NCBI GenBank assembly: GCA_001931905.2
Contig: MSJI02000813.1
Span: 54,724 to 118,723 of the forward strand
Direction of reading: 5' to 3'
From: Cladosporium sp. IMV 00045
Taxonomy: Eukaryota > Ascomycota > Dothideomycetes > Cladosporiales > Cladosporiaceae
DNA: 64,000 bases
Part shown: piece by piece, positions 51,461-60,406 of the stretch
How the letters are laid out: each line of letters starts with the position of its first letter
How positions within the stretch are numbered: the first letter of the stretch is position 1
Program-made: the position numbers and the translations under genes
The notes under the pieces: model-generated
Told to the model about the DNA's origin: nothing
Seen by the model: only the letters and a program-made list of their open reading frames with translations
Databases searched by the model: none

Positions 51461-52663
51461 ATGGCCACCGAGACGCAAACAAAGACTCTCCCAACAAAGG
51501 AAACCTTCCACTTCATCAACGACCCGGCCGACTCGATCAACGACGCCCTCACCGGCCTCACCCACCTCAACACCAACCTCTCCTACAACACCGAGTTCAA
51601 GACTGTCTACCGCAATGACCTCGCCACCTTCGCCCAAGACCACGTCACCACCATCGGCTTCGCCGGCGGCGGCCACGAGCCCATGTTCGGCGGCTTCGTG
51701 GGCGCCAACTACCTGAGCGCGTACGTCTCCGGCAACGTCTTCGCCAGCCCGACGGCGGCGCAGATTTTCAACGCGATCAAAATGTGCCAGCCGCAAGGCG
51801 GCGACAAGAGCAAAGGCACTCTGATCGTCTGCGGCAACTACACCGGCGACATCCTCAACGCCGGTCTGGCTATCACTAGGGCGCAGGCGGCGGGGTATAA
51901 AGTCCATTTCACGCCTGTCGGTGACGATGTGGCTGTTGGTAGGAAGAAGGGCGGGAAGGTCGGGAGGAGGGGTTTGAGCGGGCATTTGGTCGCGCTGAAG
52001 AGCGCTTGCGCGCTGGCTGCGAAGGGCGAGAGTTTGGAGCGGGTCACTGAGGTGATGGAGTACGTTTGCGCGAACGTGGGGACGATCGGTGTTGCTTTTG
52101 ATCGGTAAGGGAGAATTTTGTCCAGATGACCTCCAATTTGAGAAGGTGCAGGTTACTGACTTATGAATAACAGCGTCGCCCTGCCAAACGCCACTTTGAC
52201 GGACCTGCAAGTCCTGCCACCCGCCACCATCGAACTAGGCATGGGCGCCCACGGCGAGCCCGGTCTGCGACAAATCTCCCCCATCCCTACGCCCGAAGCT
52301 CTCACGTCGCAAATGCTCGACCTCCTCCTCGACGTCTCCGACAAGGACCGCGCGTTCGTCCCTTTCTCGCAATCCACCAACCCTACGACCGACAACGAGG
52401 TCGTGCTCCTGCTCAACTCGCTGGGCAGCACATCAGACGAAGTGCTCGCTCGCTTCGCCGAGCTGGCCACCGCTGAGCTCAAGAAGCGCGGTTTTACCGT
52501 CAAGCGCGTCACTCTTGGTCCATTGGTGACGAGTCTTAAGATGAGCGGTGTTGGAATCACGATCTGGCGACTCCCGTCTTCGGACGGCGGCGAGGCGCTT
52601 GAGAGGAGCCAGGCGCTTGAGCTATGGGATACGCCCGTCGATGTCGTCGCTTGGCGACAGTAA
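51461..52663 (+). CDS. DhaK-domain protein (dihydroxyacetone-kinase-like, lacks DhaL)
   Basis: Two exons, 51461-52104 and 52174-52663, with a 69-base phase-2 intron; the product is 377 residues. It matches the substrate-binding DhaK domain: FAGGGHEPMFGGFVGANYLS, TLIVCGNYTGDILN, GDDVAVGRKKGGKVGRRGLS and IELGMGAHGEPG, where His241 corresponds to the histidine that covalently binds dihydroxyacetone. Fungal Dak proteins normally continue into an ATP-binding DhaL domain (about 590 residues in total). Here the frame ends after DhaK and no DhaL follows. The glycine loop before HEP is shorter than the usual GGGSG. So ATP-dependent kinase activity cannot be assumed. It neighbours a mutarotase-like gene and a hydroxyacid dehydrogenase, suggesting short-chain sugar or hydroxyacid metabolism. 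Confidence 0.85.
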
Positions 52664-52810
52664 ACTTGTCCAGCGACGGTGCATGCATTTATCTCACAAT
52701 ATTCTGACCATTCTCTTTCCTTGCCCTTTAATCTAATGAATCCAAAAAGAAAAAATCCACTTCCCCGTCCAAGACTTCGAAAACTCGACGTCTCAATCCC
52801 CCACCCTGCC

Positions 52811-53194
52811 TTACTCCAACCTAAAAACCTCCTCCAACCCCGTCCACCACCCCCTCGGATCCAAACTGCCCTGACTGCCCTCTACAAAACTCTCCTGCAT
52901 CCCATCCGTCATCTCCCACCACCTCCTGACCTCTGGATTCTCGCTCATGCGCTGCATGTCGGCTTCGAAATCGCCGCCGACGTACTTCATCGTCGCGAAG
53001 AGAGTCATGCGCCCCTCGTCCAGGAAAATCGAGTAGTCGGCGATGTTGCTGTCTTTGATCTGCGCCAGGACCGCGGGCCAGACGGCGGCGTGGCAGGCTT
53101 TGTATTCTTGCAGGGAGGAGGTCTTGAGGCGCACGATTTGGGCGAGGCGATGGGGTGGGTTGGTGGTGGTGGTGGTGGTGGTGGTGGTGGACAT
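52811..53194 (-). CDS. L-rhamnose mutarotase-like protein (RhaM/DUF718)
   Basis: A single-exon protein of 127 residues, convergent with the DhaK-like gene. The body matches the RhaM fold, a dimeric ferredoxin-like barrel: RLAQIVRLKTSSLQEYKACH, AVWPAVLAQIKDSNIADYSI, FLDEGRMTLFATMKYVGGDF and NPEVRRWWEMTDGMQESF. RhaM interconverts alpha and beta anomers of L-rhamnose; fungal relatives may act on other deoxy or rare sugars. The N-terminus is a run of Thr encoded by an ACC-type microsatellite just after the start, so the exact start is uncertain. Cytosolic, no signal peptide. Confidence 0.85.
   Translation of the reverse strand: MSTTTTTTTTTNPPHRLAQIVRLKTSSLQEYKACHAAVWPAVLAQIKDSNIADYSIFLDEGRMTLFATMKYVGGDFEADMQRMSENPEVRRWWEMTDGMQESFVEGSQGSLDPRGWWTGLEEVFRLE
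53162..53190. repeat. GGT/ACC trinucleotide microsatellite
   Basis: About nine to ten GGT units on the plus strand, encoding the poly-Thr N-terminus of the mutarotase-like protein. Confidence 0.85.
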
Positions 53195-54113
53195 TGTTGG
53201 TTAGGTTTTGCGGTCTTTGGCTCTTATCTTGTGAAGGTGTTTCTTGGTGATGTGGAATGCGATTGGGTTGGCTTTCATCAATCGAAGAACGTGATTTTGA
53301 TTTTCTTCTCAGATTTTGCCTTTGCTTCGAATCATACTGTCCAGATAAAAAGACTCTTCACTTCGTACTCTACACAAAGGTTCCCCAGAATAATTGCTCC
53401 ATGGGCATGGCGGGGTTGGATGTGGTTCTCGGTGACTTCGGTCTAGCTTTGCACCGAGTGCGTTTCTCTGGATCGAGTTTCTTTTGCCGACATTCGATGT
53501 CTAGGTGTATTTTACAGGATCGGGCAGAGAAGAAGTCGGCTTTTGTCTCGGCTCGTGTCTTCTGTAATATTCGTCTCAATTCAAATTGTTCTATATGGCA
53601 GAGATGCTACGGAGGTAATCTCATGGTGACCAAGAAGACCAAGCAGAGCTCCACTCAGTAGAAGGCAGGATGCGGAGACTTTGGTGGGGTCATGTCAATG
53701 TCATGACATTCGTCCAGCGTTACCCGATGCCGACGACATTATTGATGGGAGATATGAGTGAATCGGCATAGAGTCTTGAGTCCCGGGGATGATCACATTC
53801 AAGGCAAGAGGGCTTCATCAACAAATAATGTTAAACAATCGTCAAAGAATCGCAGTCGGGTCAAGTGGGGTGATGGCGTGGTGGGGTGATCGGAGGAAAG
53901 TGCGTTCGAGCGGCATCTGCTCATCCTCGGTGTTTGAGGGGTTTCGTTATGTTTAGGCTGTTGAGAGAACTACATGCTGTCTTCGACTCATTTTTCGTCT
54001 TTGCTACTTACAAGAACATTGGATTGCTTACATCTCGAAAAGCATCATCACAGTAACCTCCTGGTGAACATCACCACTCATAGCTACACGAACCACTACA
54101 CCCATTCACCATC
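53195..54113. other. Upstream region shared by mutarotase-like and dehydrogenase genes
   Basis: The two flanking genes diverge from here, so it should hold both promoters. A 14-base palindrome at 53697-53710 is annotated separately. ORFs inside (for example 53257-53661) lack motifs. Confidence 0.45.
53697..53710. promoter_or_regulatory. Perfect 14-base palindrome in a divergent promoter
   Basis: AATGTCATGACATT is self-complementary. It lies between divergent genes, about 490 bases from one start and 400 from the other. A role as an operator-like site is inference only. Confidence 0.3.
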
Positions 54114-55379
54114 ATGCCACCTAACGTTGGTTTCGCTGGCCTCGGAGCCATGGGCGGCGGCATGGCGAAGAACCTCGTCAAGAACGGTTTCCAAGTCACA
54201 GGCTACGATGTCTACCAGCCCTTAGTCGACAGCTTCGTCGAAGCCGGTGGCAAAGCCGCAAAGTCTCCCAGAGAAGCAGCAACGGGCGTCGACTTCTTCG
54301 TATCGATGGTGGCCAATGCAGCACAGAATGCCAGCCTCCTCTTCGACGGTCCCGACGCTCTCATCCACGGCCTGGGCAAAGGTAAGACTTTCATCCTCTG
54401 CTCGACGTGTCCGCCCGCCTTCCTCCCCGAATTGAGGAAGCGCCTCGACGAAGAAGCCCAAAGACCCGACATCAAGCTCCTCGACTGCCCCGTCTCAGGC
54501 GGTACCATCCGCGCCGGCAACGGCACCCTATCCATCTTCTCCTCGGGCCCGGACGCAGACCTCGACAACGCGGAGGAAGTCCTCGAATGCATGTCCGGCA
54601 ACCTCTACCGCATGGGCGAGATCAGCAACGGCACCAAGACCAAGACCGTGCACCAGCTGCTCGCCGCCACGAACATCATCTCCGCCTCGGAAGCCATGGG
54701 CCTCGCCGCCACGGTCGGCCTGAACACGCAAGCGGTGATGGAGCACGTCAACGCCTCCGACGCCGCCAGCTTCATGTTCGAAAACCGCACGCCGCACATG
54801 CTTGCCAACGACTGGCACCCCTTCTCCGCGCTCGGCATCATCCTGAAAGACGCGGGCATCGTGACCGAAGCGGCGCGGCAGCAGAGCTTCCCGACCCCCC
54901 TCGCCTCCACCGCCGAGCAAGAGTACCTGCGCGGCGTGCAAGCGGGCATCCTGCGCGACGACGACGCGAAGCTCGTGCAACTCTACCTGCCCAAAGACCA
55001 GGGCGACCTGGTGTCGAAGTGCGCCTCCGCAGACGTCAAGCTCAACTCCAACTACCAGGTCAGCAAGGAGACGGTCAGCGACCTGCTGGCCGGCATCCAC
55101 CTCGCGGCGTCGGTGGAGGGCATGGCGTTCTGCAAGAAGCTCGGCATCGACTCGCAGACCATGTATGAGATCATCGCCAAAGCCGCCGGCTGGAACGCAA
55201 TGTTCACCAAGTGCATTCCTGATATGTTGGCTAAGGATGAGTGGACGCTGGCGGGGTGCAAGCAGGCGGAGGAAGTCAGGGCCAAGCTCGCTGAGGCGGT
55301 GGAGAAGTGCGCGCAGATCAAGTACCCTTGCCCCATGGCGGCGGCGGCGTTGCAGCAGTTTAATTTTGCTTCGAGGTAG
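54114..55379 (+). CDS. 3-hydroxyisobutyrate/L-threonate dehydrogenase-family protein, doubled C-terminal domain
   Basis: A single-exon protein of 421 residues. The N-terminal Rossmann domain has GFAGLGAMGGGMAKNL (residues 6-21) and the substrate-binding block DCPVSGGTIRAGNG (124-137). The first helical domain starts with the catalytic-lysine segment, Lys177 in TKTKTVHQLLAATNIISASE. Family members usually end near 300 residues; here a second helical domain follows from about 305 (NYQVSKETVSDLLAGIHLAA, then EGMAFCKKLGID), resembling the first. These enzymes oxidise beta-hydroxyacids such as 3-hydroxyisobutyrate, tartronate semialdehyde or L-threonate with NAD(P). Neighbours (mutarotase-like, DhaK-like, regulator) favour a sugar-acid substrate over valine breakdown. 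The exact substrate is not readable. Confidence 0.85.
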   Translation: MPPNVGFAGLGAMGGGMAKNLVKNGFQVTGYDVYQPLVDSFVEAGGKAAKSPREAATGVDFFVSMVANAAQNASLLFDGPDALIHGLGKGKTFILCSTCPPAFLPELRKRLDEEAQRPDIKLLDCPVSGGTIRAGNGTLSIFSSGPDADLDNAEEVLECMSGNLYRMGEISNGTKTKTVHQLLAATNIISASEAMGLAATVGLNTQAVMEHVNASDAASFMFENRTPHMLANDWHPFSALGIILKDAGIVTEAARQQSFPTPLASTAEQEYLRGVQAGILRDDDAKLVQLYLPKDQGDLVSKCASADVKLNSNYQVSKETVSDLLAGIHLAASVEGMAFCKKLGIDSQTMYEIIAKAAGWNAMFTKCIPDMLAKDEWTLAGCKQAEEVRAKLAEAVEKCAQIKYPCPMAAAALQQFNFASR

Positions 55380-55530
55380 ATGGGAGAGATGGGAAGGAAA
55401 AAGAAATTTTGGGACAGATAATTCGATTGTCAGATAAAAATTCATAGTCAGGCGTGAGCCGACTTTGTACATGTTCGTTTTCATCATAAGCTAAAACGTG
55501 CCTTTTCTTCAAGAAGAGATTCCCATTTCA

Positions 55531-57462
55531 TCACGCCTCCAAATCGCCCCAATACTCGATCAGATCATTCGCCCGCCACTTGGTCGACCAGCCCGTCTCG
55601 CGCTCCACGCGCTCATACAACTCGAGAATCGCCTTGTGCTCGCTCGAATGGCTCATGAGCTGGCCGGCAATCCAGATGGGCTGCGTGCTGTTGGTCCAGC
55701 AGGCGTGGTTGCCGTTCGAGATCGAGATGGCGCAAATCTGCCTCGCGTGCCAGAGCATGGAGCGAGGCTTCTGCGCCAAGTGCAGCGATGCCGGCTTGTG
55801 CTTGAGCATCAGCAGGGCGGCCGTGTGGTACATTTGGTTACCGGCGATGGCTGGTGGGTTCGGGTAGAGGACTGTGGGGAACGGGCGGGGAGGATCGTAC
55901 TGCTGGGAGGGGATGACGAGGATGGATTTCATTTCCTGCGGTCGGTTGCGGTGCCATGTCTCGATCAGGTCGAACAACTGCAGCCATTCGGCGACGTACT
56001 GGTTGTTCGTGTACATCGCCCCCGGGCCTGAGTGCCGCTGCTCCCAGCGCCCGAAGTTGCAGAGAAGGTCCACCACGCGCCCGGTCAGGTAGACCATCGA
56101 GTTGGCGAACATGTCGAAGGAGGAATTAGCGCCGAGGACCTGCGAGTCTTCCACCAGCGACCCGCACCCGACCCATTTGTAGACGGGGATCAGCGTTTTT
56201 TCTAGAGATATGAGCCCGCCGCACACGTCCATGCGCGCGAAACACCAGAAGATGGCTTGCTCTAGGCCGCCGCATGTGCCGGTGATTCCGAGGGCTTGGA
56301 TGAGCGCTGCGCAGCCGTCGAGGTGCCGTCGCCACGCTTTGGGTGAACAGCTGAGCATTTCTAGGACGCAGAGGACTGCCGAGGAGGCTAGTACGATGGT
56401 CGAGCGAGTCTCTAGTTGAGGTGAGAGTAGATGGATGGCAAGCTGGTATAGGGCCAGGCTGGTGTTCAGCTCCAACTTGCGCTCCTTCAGCTCAATCTGG
56501 CGCGCTGATAATGCGAGGATGGAATACTTCAGGTGCTCTGCATCCTTTGCCAGCATTGGCAGGACCAGCTCAAAGTGCCGGTTGATGTCGAACTTGTCTA
56601 TCCACGGCGCCACTTCTGTGATGTAATTCTGCCACAGTGTATATTCTTGCTCTGCGGAGAGCTGGGCCAGCCGACGGGGGTCTTCTTCAACCACACCGGA
56701 TTCTATGGGCGGTGGAGTGAATGGCGGTATAGCAAGATCCGCCGAGCCTCTTCTTGATGGTTCGACTGACTGAGCGGTATCGAAAAGCTTAGATCGTAGC
56801 TCGGCGTGCAATTCCAAGTACTGGGATCCAGGTAGGAAAATGCCGTCCTCGAAGCTGGTCTCACTGACGCGTGGTGATGCGTTCGCCATGAATGGGTTCC
56901 CATTGAAAGTCGGCATACCATCAGCGATTGAAGTCCGCGAAGGCTGGTTTGGTAGCTTGAACAAGGGCAGTGAAGATTCAATAGTCGGCTCCGCGGCACC
57001 TGTGACTTCCAGCTCAGTCGGTTGGCTAGTCTGAGGTTGCTCGCGTACATTGTCAACAATTCCAGCAGGCTCCGGTCCGTCGGTAATATAGTCGCGCGCG
57101 ATCTCCGAAGTAACATCGACAATCTGGTAGGTCCTAGTGGGAGCATTTGCATTGCGGAAGAGATCGTGGTGTTCCTTACCAACGGTCTGCGCGTTCTCCG
57201 GTCTGAAGGATACTTTCACGCCCCACTGGCACGTCTCGCCGCGAGTCTGGCATCCTTCGCACGTTGGCTTGGTCTCCGAGCACTTTCTTCGCTTGCGACG
57301 ACAGTTCAGACAACCGTTTCTGCTGCGTTTCTTGCCGGCGGATTGGAGTTTGCCATTGGACGGTGGCAGTGGCGAGGACTCGCGGGTGTCTGAGCTGTTC
57401 TCGGTCTCTCGGTCTCTCCCTGGCGCCATCTGAAAGATATAAGTCCCGTCGTAGAGCGCCAA
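55531..57462 (-). CDS. Zn2Cys6 transcription factor (Fungal_trans_2 type)
   Basis: A single-exon protein of 643 residues. The zinc cluster at 51-78 has spacing C-x2-C-x6-C-x6-C-x2-C-x6-C (CLNCRRKRRKC then CEGCQTRGETC), followed by a basic/Gln-free linker. A Ser/Pro-rich region to about 230 precedes a long helical regulatory domain, with WQNYITEVAPWIDKFDINRH-like LWQNYITEVAPWIDKFDINR, ILALSARQIELKE, SAVLCVLEMLS and LDGCAALIQALG. That pattern is typical of Fungal_trans_2 regulators. It converges tail-to-tail with the dehydrogenase gene (151 bases between stops) and may control it and nearby genes; this is inference from position. A second in-frame ATG at 57429 is an alternative start. Confidence 0.87.
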   Translation of the reverse strand: MALYDGTYIFQMAPGRDRETENSSDTRESSPLPPSNGKLQSAGKKRSRNGCLNCRRKRRKCSETKPTCEGCQTRGETCQWGVKVSFRPENAQTVGKEHHDLFRNANAPTRTYQIVDVTSEIARDYITDGPEPAGIVDNVREQPQTSQPTELEVTGAAEPTIESSLPLFKLPNQPSRTSIADGMPTFNGNPFMANASPRVSETSFEDGIFLPGSQYLELHAELRSKLFDTAQSVEPSRRGSADLAIPPFTPPPIESGVVEEDPRRLAQLSAEQEYTLWQNYITEVAPWIDKFDINRHFELVLPMLAKDAEHLKYSILALSARQIELKERKLELNTSLALYQLAIHLLSPQLETRSTIVLASSAVLCVLEMLSCSPKAWRRHLDGCAALIQALGITGTCGGLEQAIFWCFARMDVCGGLISLEKTLIPVYKWVGCGSLVEDSQVLGANSSFDMFANSMVYLTGRVVDLLCNFGRWEQRHSGPGAMYTNNQYVAEWLQLFDLIETWHRNRPQEMKSILVIPSQQYDPPRPFPTVLYPNPPAIAGNQMYHTAALLMLKHKPASLHLAQKPRSMLWHARQICAISISNGNHACWTNSTQPIWIAGQLMSHSSEHKAILELYERVERETGWSTKWRANDLIEYWGDLEA

Positions 57463-58416
57463 CTGTGTCTTTTACAGTACCAGAATGGCGAGCAGTCTGC
57501 CCGCACTCTCGAGTTCCGCGGAAGCTGAGGTCTCGATGTCACCGCTTGCAAACCTTGGAGCAGCGCGCGGTATGCCCAAAGTCAGTGGCTGTACGCAACT
57601 CGTATGCGTGATATTATTTTTGAAAAATACACGTATATACAGGATTAGAGCACGTCAGATGGCAAGAGTAATTGACTGAGAGACAGGTGTTGGAGAGGGC
57701 GGCTCTCAGACTCAATTTCGCGAGCAACGAGGGCTTACTCCACCAATTCATTCTGTAGGCCAAAAGCTTAAGTGCATGTGAGGATCACTTGGCCTTATAA
57801 CTTGCATAAAGCGACTTTGTAGTTTTTATGTGGATGTATGTCTTATTTTGATATGGAAACACCTTATGGTGTATTACACTGGCATGTTGCCGGCGATTGA
57901 AGATATATTCTCATTTGAACATCGACACTGCTTCATCCTCAGCTTCCCAAGTCCGTGGTTCTAGAACGCTGATCGACGGAGAGCAGCCCGTGGACACTTG
58001 ATCTTGGAAGGTCATGGGCACACTATAGCAGACGCTCTGCTTTGACAGGACATCCAAGACACTGTTATCTTCGTCACTGAACGCACAAGTGGATTGATAC
58101 TGTTCGATCAGTAACATTGCTCGAGTGCAGACAATTACTGGTTGCCTCGAGAGCATTCGGATTCGTTGTCAGTAAACAAAATGAAATCGGTCTTTCGGTA
58201 AGGGCCCATCTGAGTAGCTGTCTTTTCACGAGACGAATGCAGACCAAAAGAGGATGGTTTGCTTGTAATGGTTATCATGTTGCGCTTCACGCAGCCTCGA
58301 ATTAGCATAGTTCGGAATCTCCAGAAGACAGTCCATCTCTCGGCGACGAATTGACCCATCCACGGGCTGTTGCAATGAGGGACCCCCAGTTACCAACCTG
58401 TTCTTTCAGGTTCCAC
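57463..58416. other. Promoter of the Zn2Cys6 gene and spacer
   Basis: No gene called. The sequence is more A/T-rich than its surroundings around 57780-57900. Small ORFs near 57911-58359 overlap on both strands and lack motifs. Confidence 0.45.
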
Positions 58417-58938
58417 TCACCTTTTCGCAGCCGGCTCATGACCTCCATTGAGTCCATACCGCCATCCCAAGTAAACCACTACGCCAGCGATACTCCCTAC
58501 CCCAGCGCCACCGGCAATCTTGAAGGCCTTCAGCTTTGCTGTCTCATGAGCCAAAACCTGCCTCGCACCAGCAATCGCACCAACAGCCGTTCCAACAGCG
58601 CTACAATCATCGACCGCCTTCTGGCCTTCATTCTCCAGCAGCCGCCAACTTCGATCTTTCCACTCGATCTCTTCACGCCCGCGCATGCGCACGTAGAGGC
58701 CCGGCACCATGAGTGCTGTACCTACGAAGGCGCCCACGCCAGCAGAGCGGAGTGTGGATGCCAGTATTGACTCGCTGCCGATCGACCGACTCTTCTTGAA
58801 CAGCTGCTTTCCGAGTTCGAGCGCGTGGCCAACCACTGCGCCGGTCTGGAATCCGCGATATAGGGTGTGCGTGGTCAGGATCGTATGCGACATGGGTTGG
58901 TCTTCCGCGTAGTCTGTGTGTGGGAAGAACCTAGACAT
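58417..58938 (-). CDS. Small predicted membrane protein (DUF1757-like)
   Basis: A single-exon protein of 173 residues from the ATG at 58938; the open frame runs 14 codons further but starts with TTG. Three Gly/Ala-rich hydrophobic segments are seen: around STLRSAGVGAFVGTALMVPG, CSAVGTAVGAIAGA, and the C-terminal KIAGGAGVGSIAGVVVYLGW. The N-terminal part has LYRGFQTGAVVGHALELGKQ. This resembles a fungal family of unknown function that I recall as DUF1757; the assignment is tentative. The Gly-zipper-like helices suggest an organelle membrane protein. No link to the surrounding metabolic genes is visible. Confidence 0.6.
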   Translation of the reverse strand: MSRFFPHTDYAEDQPMSHTILTTHTLYRGFQTGAVVGHALELGKQLFKKSRSIGSESILASTLRSAGVGAFVGTALMVPGLYVRMRGREEIEWKDRSWRLLENEGQKAVDDCSAVGTAVGAIAGARQVLAHETAKLKAFKIAGGAGVGSIAGVVVYLGWRYGLNGGHEPAAKR

Positions 58939-60406
58939 GGTTGCCAGATGTTCTTCGTCAATGTGGTTGAATTGGGTCAAGTGTTATGTATGCTATGGAA
59001 CGTCTGCCGGTTGTGGACATCGGTCAAAGACAGCTGGAAGTCAGACCATGGTGGTGTCTGGAATGAAGTGTGCGACCTCATTCCTCAGTTCGAAGGTACA
59101 AAGGCAGAGCGGACTCCTTCGAGCTGCTTCACGGAAATGGCACGAGCACCAAAAGGGCGAGCTCTAACCCTGGTATGGAGGAAGCGAAGTGAGGGGTTTG
59201 GAGAGGAGAAAGAGAGGCGAGGCGAGCTTTGGATGCGCCACCAAAAGCAACCTCCCATCTCCCAAGCCCTGAGCGGCTCCTTCCGCTGCTGCGTCTTGTC
59301 GACGTTCGTCCTGCGTAACAACTTCGCCAGAGGAGACGAGTGTTTCTCTCATCATGACCTGCATTTGCATCTTGTCTTCCTCCCACATGCATCATTTTTA
59401 TCAAGAGACATATCCCAACACGGCCTGGCCATCCCTTTACTCACGGAAGTCACGGCCTCGAGCCGAGAGTTTCCCGTTTCGTTGTCCCAGCTGTGAAGGC
59501 ATGTTCAAGCTTACGCGTTTGTCAGGACCATGTTGATAGGAAAGGCTCTAGATGGTATCCCAATGTGTGATACACTGTCGGTGAAGACCTGGTGAGAACC
59601 CGTCAAGGGACTTCTGGACACCGGACCCTTCACCAACTCTATTCTTCCCCCAGAAAGATGGACCCAACAATAGCACGCAAGCAGTATCGTGGAGCTCAAG
59701 GGCCGTGTTGTCGCGGAGTCGTGCGGATACAGCGCCAGTATGGACACCCTTCGACTCAGTACGTGTCGCCTTATCCACATGGTATTGGACGAAGGTGAGT
59801 AGTACGGCATGAGTTGTGGCAGACCGACAGCATGAAGGAAAAGGGACTGCTCCACCATCAGTTCGGACTTGCCTAATGCGGTAATTCGACATTCCACTGC
59901 CGCCAACTGCGACACAACTGGGTCTTCACCATCTTTGCATGCGCTAAAGATAAGCATTTTCTGATCTGGCATTTTTCACCTTCGTTCTACCGGCTCCCTG
60001 CGGACAGGGTTGGAAAGTGTAAGCGTCCCGGTAAGGCTGAACCATCCTTCAACCTGACGAGTACCGACGGATTTCCATACACGGCCGGTAATAACGGGTC
60101 GTGAAAAAAACACCAACTGCAATCTCTTTGCACGCCTGTGTATCAGTGCTTCCGGACCGGAGTTCGCATCACCAACGCATGAAAAACACGTAGTCTGTGT
60201 TTTCACGATGATCCACAGTTCAGAAGGTATATGAATAGAGTCGGTCGAGCCGGAAGGTCGTAATCTCATCCTCATCAATCCATCATTTCCAAAGACAACA
60301 CAATCGCTTAAAGTCCTTGCCACAGCACGCTTCTTCGTTCTTCTCATCCTTCAATCCCAAAATCATTACCACAAACACCTAATACCAGGCAAACAACAAA
60401 TTCAAA
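58939..60406. other. Spacer upstream of the SDR gene
   Basis: ORFs of up to 209 codons near 58867-59496 and 59511-59972 are contradicted by overlaps and show no domain. CGG/CCG triplet pairs are frequent in 60080-60260; one is annotated separately. Confidence 0.45.
60242..60252. promoter_or_regulatory. CGG-N5-CCG inverted triplet upstream of SDR gene
   Basis: CGGTCGAGCCG is the kind of inverted CGG pair bound by dimeric Zn2Cys6 factors. It lies about 155 bases before the ATG at 60407. An everted CCG-GAC-CGG-type pair lies near 60148. The neighbouring Zn2Cys6 gene makes this suggestive, but such triplets are common. Confidence 0.3.

Noticed and set aside
54528..55487. 319-codon minus-strand ORF opposite the dehydrogenase
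   Set aside because: Shadow of the GC-rich coding strand; composition is repetitive and no domain is seen.
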